Source: Chaetoderma sp. LZ-2023a (lineage: Eukaryota; Mollusca; Caudofoveata; Chaetodermatida; Chaetodermatidae). Taken from it: a stretch of 64,000 nt of DNA. The notes beneath the pieces are model-generated. The model did not search any database. It saw only the letters and a list, made by a program, of their open reading frames with translations, and was not told the origin of the DNA. Numbering within the stretch: the first letter of the stretch is position 1; the number at the start of each line of letters is the position of its first letter. A program made the position numbers and the translations under genes. Location: NCBI GenBank assembly GCA_034401795.1, contig CM067363.1, forward strand, positions 30,261,855-30,325,854, read 5' to 3'. This document shows positions 52,184 to 61,979 of this stretch, piece by piece.

Positions 52184-52400
52184 TTAACCCTTTAGCAGTC
52201 AAATTTGTTGAAGAAAATATCCATTTGCAGACTAAGAGAGTATTTTTTGAAAATTTACCACTGGAATGACTGGCTCGGTTATCGAGTCAGTCATTCCAGT
52301 GGTAAATTTAAAAAAATGGTTTTCTCTTGGTCTGCAAATGAACATTTCTCTGTACCACTGCGGAAGCGATTTATGGCTGATATGAGTGTAAAAGGGTTCA
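52184..52400 (+). repeat. MITE-B copy 17
   Basis: TTAACCCTTTAGCAGTCAAA to GAGTGTAAAAGGGTT; palindrome around GGCTCGGTTATCGAGTC. It interrupts the Penelope-like fragment. Confidence 0.85.
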
Positions 52401-52436
52401 GTTGTAATTTATAAAGCAGATTATGTGTATACATAT

Positions 52437-52510
52437 TAACCCTTGGAAGATCAAGCGTGTCAAAACCAGCCTCTGGAATGGTCTTGAGGTATGTCTATTT
52501 GTCAACAAGG
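52437..52510 (+). repeat. MITE-B copy 18, left end only
   Basis: TTAACCCTTGGAAGATCAAG to GTCTTGAGGTATGTC; palindrome absent. Confidence 0.65.
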
Positions 52511-52816
52511 AGGTTAAGTTTTAAAACTTATGACTAGAACGTCTGTTAACTTATAAATCTATATCTTTTGTAAATATAAAACTGTTAACAAACTGTAATA
52601 AATAAATCGATTAAGTATACAGTGGTTCATTTAATATTGTTCATATTAACCCCGCAACCACGCATTCTTTCTGGTGATAGGAATATTTTGTGAATATTTC
52701 GAAGCGAATTTGATTTCTATCTGCCGGTGTATGTGTTCAGTTAATTTCAAAATATTTAACAACTTGCCTGTATAGTTGTCTTGAAATTAAGACACTGGCA
52801 TTTCAAGGGTTAACCT

Positions 52817-53047
52817 TTAACCCTCAAGTCGGCCAAAACAGCTTCTGCAGTGGTCTTGAGAAATGTCAATTTGCAGACCAAGAGAAGGCTATTTTTGAAA
52901 ATTTACCACTGGAATGACTGGCTCGACAGCCGAGCCAGTCATTCCAGTGGTAAATTTTCAAAAAATTGTCTTCTCTTGGTCTGCGAATTGACTTTTTCTT
53001 TTAGAAATTAGAAATTTACTTGAACAACTCTAAGGGTTAGCGTGTTA
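52817..53047 (+). repeat. MITE-B copy 19
   Basis: TTAACCCTCAAGTCGGCC to CTCTAAGGGTTAG; palindrome around GGCTCGACAGCCGAGCC. Confidence 0.85.
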
Positions 53048-53402
53048 ATGGAGGAATCCAGTTTTATCTATACCCCGCCCTTCTCTAGCTAATCTCCACC
53101 CACGCTTTGCCTGTGTTTGGATCGATTGATCCCTGCACATCCCTGAATCCCAATTTCCAGAAAACTATACAGGTAAGCTGTTGAATATTTTGAAACTAGT
53201 TTGACTGGGTGTTGTTATTGCAGCAACAGCGTCCAGTCAAACTAGTTTCAAAATATTCTACAGAATGTTTATTAAATAGTAAAGACATATAATTCGTACA
53301 ACTTAACGGACTATTAAGCATTTATGACCGACTAAATCGTGGCATTCATGACGTAATTGATTATGATGTCAGCCTACACATGACGTTGTTGATTATGACA
53401 TT
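53046..53402 (-). repeat. MITE-A copy 13
   Basis: AATGGAGGAATCCAGTTTTA, palindrome 53180-53261 with an ACTAGTTTGACTGGGTG arm, AAATAGTAAAGACATAT and CATTCATGACGTAATTG. The right end runs into the repeat at 53418. Confidence 0.82.
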
Positions 53403-54239
53403 GAAAATCTTTTTGTTGTTAGCTCGACTTTACGAAGTAAAACGAGCTATTGTACGGATACCCTGCTGCAGCGGTGTCGTCGTCCAATTTGTGTTTAGCT
53501 CAACTTTTCTGTTTATATCTCATGTTTGGTTAATCATACTGGACCCAAACTCGGGCACATGCTTCCTTATGATGACACGGCATCGCACAATGATGTTGGG
53601 GTCAAAAGTCACGGTCATTGTGACCTTGGTAAACCTTTCTTTTTCAACTTTAAATTGTCAAAACGCTATTCCTCAATAACCGCTTGGAGGATTTCAACCT
53701 AATTTGGCTGGAAGGACCCTAATTGTTTCGGCTTCAGAACTTGTATACAGAATTTTGATTGGTAAATCTTTTTTTGGTGTGAAAATCTTTGATTTTATGA
53801 AAAATTTACCGGAAATTGTCAAAACGCTACTCTTCTTTAACCACTTGGCAGATTTCAGTTTAGTTTGCCTGGAAGGACCCTATTGGGGCTAGACTTTAGA
53901 ATTAATATACAGAATTTTAATTGGTCAAGATTTTTGGCGAAGAGCTTAGATTCTATGAAAAATTTACCAGAAATTGTCAAACTGCTACTCCTCATTAACC
54001 GCTGAGCGGACTTCAATTTACTGTGGCTGGAAGAACCCAATGGGTCTTGCCTTCAAAAGAAGTATGCAAAATTTTGATTGGTCAATTTTTTCGGGTGGAA
54101 ATCTTAGATTTTATTAAAAAATCTACTGGAAATTCTCAAAACGCTACTGTTCATTAACCGCTTGGCGGATTTCAACTTACTTTAGCTGAAATTATCCTCT
54201 GGAGCTTCAGAACTTGCATGCAGAATTTTGATTGTATTT

Positions 54240-54268
54240 TGGGGGGGGGGGGGGGGGGGCTGGGGGGG
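54240..54268 (+). repeat. Poly(G) run with GGGGCTGGGGGGG
   Basis: About 20 G, then CT and seven more G, inside the 53418-55545 repeat. Confidence 0.88.
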
Positions 54269-54554
54269 TGAAAATCTTAGATCTTATGAGAAATTTAGCG
54301 GAAAATGTCAAAACGCTACTCATCATTAACCACTTGACAGATTTCAACCCTAGTGTGAGGTTAGCGTAAAAGTATTGAGTCCCAGAATAATCCCACACTT
54401 ACAACAGTCAGGTAGATGGGCATCATCCTATTGCACGATCCTCACTCTCCCACCCCATTCCCGTATCGAGTACCGTGCTTGCGGGCTATGATATCCAAGC
54501 TAAGTCAACAAAACATCCTCAATGAGGTCAGTCAACTTCCGCGCAATGAAATTG

Positions 54555-54720
54555 CCCGATTGTTATTATTCTACTAATATACTGTCAATCACATAGATTG
54601 ACATTCGTGTCTCGCGAAGTCTCCATCGATATTGGCACGAAGCCACGCCTCTATTTTTAGATTACTCGTTAGATTGAAGTAGGCAGAAATCTGATTGGTG
54701 GCGTGAAAATCAGCAGTCAA
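54555..54720 (+). repeat. Dispersed block also found at 42045-42140
   Basis: CATTCGTGTCTCGCGAAGTC, then GGCACGAAGCCACGCCTC and TATTTTTAG match the 41370 element's interior; no ends seen here. Confidence 0.55.
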
Positions 54721-55545
54721 CATAGCGAGATATCAATGGTCTGCAAGTACGACCTCAAACGTGTAGCTATGTGAGTGGGCATATGTTAGTACGATGGTAG
54801 ATGGGGTTCCAACAAGTCGAAATAGAAGTACCGGTAACGGAAAGTCTTGCTGTGCTTGAAAGTATAATGAAGTCTAATCTCTAGAACTAAACTGATATAA
54901 TGTATGACGAATAACAAATTACAGTAAACCCCCTCTCACTCGCGTCAAGGTCACTCCACAGCTCTTCTCATGATTCGCTAGTGACTCACTTATGATATCA
55001 CGTACGCTTGCTTACGTGATACATAACCATACACACAATCTGTCCTACAATCAATCCACAACACCTAGGTGGCTGGACAAACCATATTTCGGTAGTCATA
55101 TTCAGAATTTTAATGAGCCATTTTTTGGTGGAAATCATAAATTTTATCAAAAATTTACCTGAAATGGTTAAAATGCATCTGCATAACCGCTTGGTGGATT
55201 TTTTTTCCAAATTTGGCTAGAAGGAGTCTATAGTGGTAGGCTCTAGAGCTTCTTTTTCGAAGTTTGTTTGGTCAATTTTGTGGCCATTTGGATTTTTGAA
55301 AGTTTTCCAAAACCATTTAAAACGATACTCTTTAATTATAGTGACCCAATTTCAACGAAACTTGGGTGGAATGATCCTATGGTGGTAGGCTTCAACATAA
55401 CAAATGAGAATTTCGATTGGTCAGTTTCTTTGGTGGCCATCTTGGTGAAAATTATCCGTCATGTCTACCAGTATTTAAATGCAAATGGTTCAAATTCTAA
55501 TTGTCCAGTTGAGTGTTACAGGCGCGTGGGCCTCTTGTTGATAAG

Positions 55546-56335
55546 GGCATTAATAAGCCTTCTATATTTATTTTATGTGTGAAGTCCAGCTTCATTAAGT
55601 TCATTGCAAAGTCGTAATGTCGAGCTTTATGGTTGCATTTCCCCCACATTTCTGGTTTTTAATAATGTTCTACTCTGTTCCTGGAGCTACGGGGGTGGGT
55701 GGCGGGTGGGGGTGGGTGGGTGGGGATGGGGTGCATATGTCTATCCATTTTCAATGATACTACGTCAATGGCATGTTTCGTTAAATTTACTACCATTGAC
55801 TTGCACCTTGTATTATGATAACTCCTGACATACTTTATGAAGAATATAGATCAACAATTATCAATCCATCTGGAAGTGATAGAATCATATTTAGATGCCA
55901 TGTTTTGCCATATTTTGAACTATTATATCTGGATGTGAGCATACAGGACAGATAAGTATGTTAAAATGTTCCCAAAAGGAAAACAGAAACATGTTAGTAC
56001 AATTTTGAACACGATGTAAGAAATGTGTTAAATATTTCGGACAAGCCTGAAATATTCAACAGTACGATTTATTTTGGTTTATGTCAAGTTATTTCTGAGC
56101 TGTTCTGTATTTTGCATCGAATGGCAGAAACATAAAAGCAAAATATGTAGAAATATTGTAATATAACTTTAATCGTAATTTGATCTTATCAGTAGATAAT
56201 TTACACAATAAATTATTTGAATCATAATTGTAGATGATGTATATTATAAATTATACACTGAGGCATTCCAGAGCAGAAAAGACAAATCACTAAGTGCACA
56301 ATAGAACCGCGGTATCAGATTGTACCCCTTTAAAT
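55546..56335. other. No gene seen
   Basis: G-rich GGGTGGCGGGTGGGGGTGGG at 55694-55730 and a TGTTAAATATTTCGG...CTGAAATATTCAACAG partial foldback (56026-56062). No exon evident. Confidence 0.4.
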
Positions 56336-56540
56336 GCCTGCCTGCTGAATTTCGGCAGAACATTTTCCATGGAGTATTAACTGGATATGCTGAATATTTT
56401 GAAAACAATTTGACTGAAAGTTGTTGGTTCGTAAGCCACCAACAACTTTCAGTCAAATTGTTTTCATAATGTTCAACAGGTCCAGAGTTATTGCCCATCC
56501 AAATTATTGTCTATTGGCTTGCAACAGTCAGACAGTTACT
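56335..56540 (+). repeat. MITE-C copy 5
   Basis: Palindrome 56398-56479 (core GTTGGTTCGTAAGCCACCAAC), flank CAGGTCCAGAGTTATTGCCC then GTCTATTGGCTTGCAACAG. Confidence 0.75.
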
Positions 56541-56725
56541 GGTCAAAACGGGTATCTGCCGTGCTCTTGAGGACTCCATTTACAGGCCAAGAGATTATTT
56601 TTGAAAATCGAGCCAGTCATTCCAGTGTAAATTTTCAAAAATTGTCTACTCATTACCAGTAAATGGATATTCACTAAGCAAAAGTTACAAAGCTCTGGAC
56701 GAATCTTCACTATAAAATGTTTAAA
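56536..56725 (+). repeat. MITE-B copy 20, degraded
   Basis: CATTTACAGGCCAAGAG, TTGAAAATCGAGCCAGTC, CCAGTAAATGGATATTC; left palindrome arm deleted and both TTAA ends lost. Confidence 0.65.
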
Positions 56726-56924
56726 ATGGAGCAAGAACAGATTTCTAGTGTAATGTGTATGATTGGGCACTCACCCGTGAATGTGGTACATCAAAATCAT
56801 GATATATTGTATGTACCAATATTGGAGGTCAGAGGGGTGTGAGTAGTAGGTGGGTGGGGGAGGGGGGTGTTTGCTGGGACATATTACCCACATTGGTAAC
56901 AATACTCAGTACCACTGAAACCTA

Positions 56925-57030
56925 GTGTCAAACTTGACTATTTTGAAGTTAATTTGACTGAAAACTGTACTGTTGCTGCCTCAGCAACAGTTTTCACTCA
57001 AGTTAATTTCGAAAATAGTCAACATTTTGA
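56925..57030 (+). repeat. Palindrome related to MITE-A/C
   Basis: GTCAAACTTGACTATTTTG and its mirror at CGAAAATAGTCAACATTTTG around GTTGCTGCCTCAGCAAC; a distinct sequence variant with no MITE flanks recognised. Confidence 0.7.
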
Positions 57031-57318
57031 CATAAATTGTTCATGATTTACTTCAACTTACAATTGTAAGAAAATTGGGAATTTTAATCAAATTGAGATA
57101 TCAAAATATCAGGACAATCCTGCACCCGTAGCAATGTTGTTAGCAACATACATAATGTCACTGCCTCACCCCACCTATGTCCCACCCTGTGTTATAATTG
57201 CCAACATACATATAGTTACAATATGCCTTTGTAAATGACATTATTTCAGAATTTAGTTAGCAGGTGGAAAGAAATGGGATTTTGGGATTTGATGTATGGG
57301 TTGTATTATGTGGTGATA

Positions 57319-57680
57319 ATGGACCTTTCCATTTTTAGCTATGCCCCGCCCATCTCTAGCTAAGCTTCGCCCACACGACGCTCGTGTTGGGATCTCTGCA
57401 CTCTGACTATCAATTTCCAGAAAACTACAGGTAAGCTATTGAATTTTTTTTTGAATTAATTTAACAACAGCGTCCAGTCAAATTAGTTTCAAAATATTCA
57501 ACAGCATGTTTATTAAATAGTAGAGACATACCATTCGTACGTGCCAGACTATTACTAGTTAAAGACGCGCCAATAGACTCAGTTATGACGTAATGATTAT
57601 GACGTCATCTGTAACACGCCACTTAGCTGATTATGACGTCAGATGATAGATGGATACTCTGGAATGGTGAATTAACACCT
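57319..57680 (-). repeat. MITE-A copy 14
   Basis: TAATGGACCTTTCCATTTTTA, one palindrome arm largely deleted (57432-57503), two TGACGTCA sites (57600, 57637), ends ACTCTGGAATGGTGAATT. Confidence 0.82.
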
Positions 57681-57689
57681 TAGCCTCTG

Positions 57690-57822
57690 AAATTCCAGTT
57701 TCTCAATGTCAAGATATTTTCTACTGTATACAGGAAAGCTGCTGTGTATTTTGAAACTAATTTGACCGAAACAGCAACATTTCCAAAGTCAAATTAGTTT
57801 CAAAATATTCAACAGAATCATC
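57690..57822 (-). repeat. MITE-A palindrome fragment
   Basis: TATACAGGAAAGCTGCTG, then a short palindrome with GACCGAAACAGCAACATTT, ending CAAAATATTCAACAGAAT. Confidence 0.65.
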
Positions 57823-58004
57823 CATACATATATAAAATATGAATTTTCTTGTCTTGAAGGGTTATACACAATGACTTAAGCTTTCCAGAGCAGAAACGAT
57901 AAATGACTAAGTGCTGGTGTGCTATACTATTGACATGCAAGTATTTCACAGGTGAGTGCTCGCTCATGTACATATGCATGTGTGTGTGTGCCTGAGTTTG
58001 TACA

Positions 58005-58018
58005 TGTGTGCGTGTGGA

Positions 58019-58065
<47 letters not shown>

Positions 58066-58132
58066 GTGTGTGCATGTGTGTGTGCGTGCGTGCGTGCATG
58101 CGTGCGTGCATGTGTGTATGCATGCATGTGTG
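58005..58132 (+). repeat. (GT)n / GTGC microsatellite
   Basis: GT repeat 58023-58060 flanked by GTGCGTGC and GCATGTGT blocks, followed by (CTGC)4 at 58157-58173. It lies just 3' of the membrane-protein stop codon and would be in its 3' untranslated region. Confidence 0.93.
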
Positions 58133-58219
58133 CCTCACTATCACCCGTATGCATGCCTGCCTGCCTGCCTGCCTGTGCGTGTCAAGCTTCTATTGCTTCT
58201 ATATTATCATTAAGGCATG

Positions 58220-58395
58220 TTAATCTTTAGGGAGAGTCTCTTTGTCATCATCACCTCCGTCACCGCCCTTAAATGGCATCAAGCCAAAGCTTGTTGGAAA
58301 TGCACCGCCGCCTCTTCTATAGACAAAGTACATGACCCCAGCACCTGCAGCCAGGCCCAGTATGATCATGGCGATGGCCAGGCCAGCCATAGCTC
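58220..58395 (-). CDS. Last exon of a type I single-pass membrane protein (TM segment and cytoplasmic tail)
   Basis: Acceptor aaatgtttcag on the minus strand, then 176 nt to TAA (58222-58220). After the split Gly it encodes [19 protein letters not shown], a membrane span with GxxxG-like small residues, then YFVYRRGGG and a tail of about 30 residues with an acidic run ([10 protein letters not shown]) ending LPKD. The phase matches the exon at 60945-61044. The tail has no GFFKR integrin motif and no endocytic signal that I recognise. The protein family is not identified; single-pass type I topology is inferred from the stop-transfer RR and the upstream polar exon. Confidence 0.8.
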
Positions 58396-58532
58396 CTGAA
58401 ACATTTAAGCATAGACCACAATGATGAATGGTGCACAAATATACACAGAGCCATGGACATATTATTACACAAGTATACATGGAGAAGTGGAATGGAGAGA
58501 TCTGATCTGTTACTCGGGTATATGACATCATA

Positions 58533-59083
58533 ATCAATGGACCTTTCCAGTTTTAACTATGCCCCTCCCATCTCTAGCTACGTTCCACCCACACCTCGCT
58601 TGTGTTTGGATCTATACATCCCTCATTAGTTCAAAATATTTAACAGAATGTTTAAAATACCATTTTAAATGGTAAAGACATACAATCCGTACAATGTGCG
58701 GGACTATTAGGCATTAGACAGACTAAATCGAGTCATTCATGCCATAATTAATTATGACGTCATCCTACTAGGGCTGTTCGATTACGGAAATAAATAATCG
58801 ATTATGATGTTTGGAACTTTGTAAGTAGCGACTACGTAGTGAGGGAGGGAGGGGTGGTGAGAAAGAGAGAGAGAGAGAGGGGTGTGTGTGGGGGAGGGGT
58901 GGGGGTGGGAGGAGCTGGAGAGAAAGAGTATAATAAATAAATAAATATGCCAGATTTTCTATAAAAAAATAACAGAATACGCAATTTCGTAAATTGGTTC
59001 CTAGTTAGGTTTAAATTACCTACGCGTCACTTAATTGATTATGATGTCAGATGATGGATGGGTAAACTGGAAAGGTTTATTAC
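58533..59083 (-). repeat. MITE-A copy 15, interrupted by another insertion
   Basis: CAATGGACCTTTCCAGTTTT up to TGACGTCATCCTAC (58767), then foreign sequence starting TAGGGCTGTTCGATTACG (MITE-E-like end) with a purine-rich GA tract (58847-58925), then the last part resumes CTACGCGTCACTTAATTG (59019) to AAACTGGAAAGG. Confidence 0.8.
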
Positions 59084-59089
59084 GTCAAA

Positions 59090-59310
59090 TCGAGGCTGAC
59101 ATCACAATCAAAATGCATAATGAATGGCATATTTAGCTCCATCATGGACATTAAAGTCTCACGTGTACAAATTCTATGCTTTTGATGAATTTACTAATCA
59201 TATTGTTGAATATTTTGAAACTAATTTGACTGGCTACTGCTGCTGTCATAGGCAGCAACAGCACTCGGTCAAATTAGTTTCAAAATATTCAACAGTTTAC
59301 CTGTATAGCT
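59090..59310 (+). repeat. MITE-A copy 16, variant subfamily
   Basis: GACATCACAATCAAAATGC, TTTGATGAATTTACTAATC, palindrome 59207-59298 with ACTGCTGCTGTCATAGGCAG at its centre; right arm missing after CCTGTATAGC. Confidence 0.72.
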
Positions 59311-59319
59311 ATTAGCTCA

Positions 59320-60208
59320 CCTCACATGACCAGAAATTTTATAAAGAATTTTGATTGGTCAATTTTTTTGACTGAAAATTTTAGATTTTATGAAAAATTT
59401 ACCAGGAATTGTCAAATTCCTTATTACTCATTTGGTGGATTTCAATCTAATTTTCCTGGTGGATTTAATCTAATTTGGCTGGAAGGACCCTATGTGTGTC
59501 GCCTTCAGAACTTGTTTACAGAATCTGATTGGTAAATTTTTTGCAAATTTGTTATTTTTGTCAAAATTCTACTCCTCATTAACCTCTGGACCTCTGGGCG
59601 GATTTCAATTTAGTTTTGCTGGAAAGACCAGACCCTATGGGGTTAGGCGTCGGAACTATAGACAGACATGTGATTGGTAATTTTTTGGTCTATTCAGAAT
59701 TTTGGTTTGTCAATTTTTTGGTGAAAATCTTAGATTTTGTTTTAAAATTTACTGGAAACTGCTTGACAGATTTCAACTTCTATTCAGAATTTTGCTTGGT
59801 CAAGGTTTGTGATGAAAATCAGATTTGATGAAAAATGTACCGGAATTTGTCAACACTCCTTACCCACTGGGTGGATTTTATCCAAATTCGGCTTAAAGTA
59901 TTCTATTGTAATGGTAGGCTTTAGAACTTCCACTGAGAATTTTGATCGGTCAATTTTTTGGAGGCCATCTTGGATTTTTTGAAAAAATTTTGGAACCATT
60001 TAAAATACTAAAATGGCCAAATTTCAACGAAACTTGTGTGGAATGGTCCTATTGTGATATGCTTCAACATATAGGAGAATTTTGATTGGTTAATTTCTTT
60101 GTTGGCCATCTTTGTTTATTCGAAAGTTATCATACCTAATATTTAAATGCAAATAGTTCAAATACTAATGGTCCAGGTGGGCGTCACATGCCCTTGGGCC
60201 TCTTGTCT
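59320..60208 (+). repeat. Second copy of the same dispersed repeat
   Basis: GACCAGAAATTTTATAAAG, several TTGATTGGTCAATTTTTT units, ends GCCCTTGGGCCTCTTGTC. Inner units are shortened relative to 53418-55545. Confidence 0.75.
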
Positions 60209-60229
60209 TGAATATGTAATTCTGAGAAT

Positions 60230-60330
60230 TCAGGATTCAAAGTATATAAATTGATTCCAATACATGTAAAAAGTGGGTGGATCATAGGTGCAAATGGGCG
60301 GAGCATAGCTAGAAATGGAGCACTCTATTA
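60230..60330 (+). repeat. MITE-A variant right arm, unexpanded
   Basis: GGATTCAAAGTATATAAATT, AAAAAGTGGGTGGATCATAG, then GGGCGGAGCATAGCTAGAAA: only about two 21-bp units before the terminal GGAGCACTC. Confidence 0.7.
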
Positions 60331-60399
60331 TGTATCTGTGTACATTATGCATGTATGTGTGTTTGCGCTTAACCATTACCATTCTAAAATTTTTGATTT

Positions 60400-60512
60400 T
60401 CAAATTAAATTAAAAGTTGAACTGGTGTTCATTTTTCAACAAATTTGGTGGGAGATGGTGCTGTCGTAGACCGCAATATCTTCCAGCAAAATTGTTGGAA
60501 AATGTACACCAG
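60400..60512 (+). repeat. Imperfect palindrome AACTGGTGT...ACACCAGTT
   Basis: Arms AACTGGTGTTCATTTTTC and GGAAAATGTACACCAGTT with TTCAACAAATTT / AAAATTGTTGG inside; loop about 30 bp. It differs from the other palindromes in sequence. It is followed by CATTGATACTGACGCAG. Confidence 0.65.
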
Positions 60513-60589
60513 TTTCATTGATACTGACGCAGTAAAAACAAGAATATTGACATCAGTGTGGTAAGAGTTAAGTGTCTTCTAATAGACTT

Positions 60590-60942
60590 GTCCAGTTTTA
60601 ACTACCTCTAGCTAAGCTCCACCCACACCTCGCTCATGCTGGGATCAATAGATCCCTGAATTCCCTGACTATAAATTTCCAGAAAACTACAGGTAAGCTG
60701 TTGAATACTTTGAAACTAATTTGACAGGGCGCTGTTGATGCCATAGCCCAGTCAAAGTAGTTTCAAAATATTCAACAGTATCTTTATTATATGGTAGACA
60801 TACAATTTGTACAACAACGCTTAGTCCACCACCAATTATACATTCGTGACATACTTATCTACGTCATTCATGACGTCATCGTACACTTCACGTAGTTGAT
60901 TATGATGTCATATGATGGATGGATAAATTGGAAAGGTTCATT
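60590..60942 (-). repeat. MITE-A copy 17, ending at a splice donor
   Basis: TAGACTTGTCCAGTTTTAAC to GATAAATTGGAAAGGTTCATT. Palindrome 60697-60778, one TGACGTCA near 60879. Its last bases lie directly against the GT of the minus-strand exon 60945-61044. Confidence 0.85.
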
Positions 60943-60944
60943 AC

Positions 60945-61044
60945 CTGGGCTGTAGCCATCGACCTGTGACCTGAAATAGTAGTAGAGATGATTGCGTGAC
61001 ATCAACTCTCTGTAACTGGCTGCGGTGGGAACTAATTCCCAATT
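60945..61044 (-). CDS. Penultimate exon of the same membrane-protein gene
   Basis: Minus strand: acceptor ttttgtttcag, 100 nt, donor CCCAG|GTAATG. It encodes NWELVPTAASYRELMSRN, then HLYYYFRSQVDGYSP, and one base of a Gly completed by the next exon. The resulting YSPG-AMAG join is in frame and leads straight into the membrane span, so this is the juxtamembrane ectodomain. The donor's bases after GT are the terminal bases of a MITE-A (60590-60942). Function not recognised. Confidence 0.78.
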
Positions 61045-61119
61045 CTGAAACAAAATATATATTATGCAATTATGTCGGCAATGTGGTATCATGCATTAAT
61101 AGCTAGACTACGGAAAACC

Positions 61120-61610
61120 CCATGAATTTCTGGTATGGTTGCCTATGAAACTGTCATCATGCGTGAATGGGTGGTCGCCTAGGAAACTAAGTGGCATGCC
61201 TGAATGGCTGGTCGCCTAGGAAGCTAAGTGGCACACATGAATGGATGATCGCCTAGGAAACTAAGTGGCATGCCTGAATAGCTGGTCGCCTAGTAAGCTA
61301 AGTGGACATGTATGAATGGCTAGTCGCCTAGGAAACTGAGTGGCATGCCTGAATGGCTGGTCGCCTAGGAAGCTAAGTGGCATTGCGTGAATGGCTGGTC
61401 GGCTAGGAAGCTAAGTGGCATTGCATGAATGGCTGGTCACCTAGGAAACTAAGTCGCATGCCTGAATGGCTGGTCACTAGGAGTCTTAAGTGGCATGCAG
61501 GAATGGCTGGTCGCTTAGTAATATGTGACATGCATGAATGGCTGGTCGCATCATGCGTGAATGGCTGCGTATCTAAAAAGATCTGGTGGCATGCATGAAT
61601 GGCTTGGCGA
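61120..61610 (+). repeat. 37-bp minisatellite, about 12 units
   Basis: Unit GAATGGCTGGTCGCCTAGG then AAACTAAGTGGCATGCCT, with deletions in later units. It lies in the intron upstream of exon 60945-61044 (minus gene). Confidence 0.9.
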
Positions 61611-61798
61611 GTAAGGAAGACTGGCATCATGTGTTTGTATGGTGTTGTTGAAAATTCCCTGTCACATAATGTATTGTGCCGGTGGTGTGTAGATTATATA
61701 TGTGTCATTTCAACATGGGGATTTGAATCATGTATGGGGAGGATGTGGTGTGGGGATCATATATGGGTGTGGGTGGTGTTTGTGCCGAACAGGCACAT

Positions 61799-61900
61799 AA
61801 TAGACCTTTTCAGAGTAATAATGTCATAATCACCTAAGCGGCGTGTAGGATGACGTAATAATCATTACGTCATAAATGATCCTATACGGCCGGTCTTTAA
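61799..61900 (+). repeat. MITE-A left half bordering the satellite
   Basis: AATAGACCTTTTCAGAGTAA, TAGGATGACGTAATAATC, CATAAATGATCCTATACGG and GGTCTTTAA, then the TACCCCGCC hairpin. Confidence 0.75.
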
Positions 61901-61906
61901 TTTTTA

Positions 61907-61933
61907 TACCCCGCCAAAAAATTTGGCGGGGTA
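61907..61933 (+). repeat. Perfect hairpin TACCCCGCC...GGCGGGGTA
   Basis: Arms TACCCCGCCAAA and TTTGGCGGGGTA around AAA mark the left edge of the 151-bp satellite block. Confidence 0.75.
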
Positions 61934-61979
61934 TTCTGTAATGGCGCCGTCCATCTGGGTGGGTGGTCAGGCATGCGGC

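Larger units (their letters stand above)
53418..55545 (+). repeat. Dispersed repeat with about 170-bp inner tandem units
   Basis: Starts AGCTCGACTTTACGAAG; inner units repeat CAGAATTTTGATTGGTCAA, AAAATTTACCGGAAATTGTC, CTCATTAACCGCTTGG and CAACCTAATTTGGCTGGAAG; ends GCGTGGGCCTCTTGTTG. Start-like copies lie at 44022-44215 and end-like copies at 24000-24345 and 59320-60208. Confidence 0.78.

Noticed and set aside
57818..58213. Cys/Val-rich or His/Thr-rich frames near the GT repeat
   Set aside because: They are pure translations of the GT/GTGC microsatellite.
58220..61044. Idea that the right-hand membrane protein is an integrin alpha chain
   Set aside because: The tail lacks the GFFKR-type juxtamembrane motif and the rest shows no FG-GAP or other integrin features in the window.
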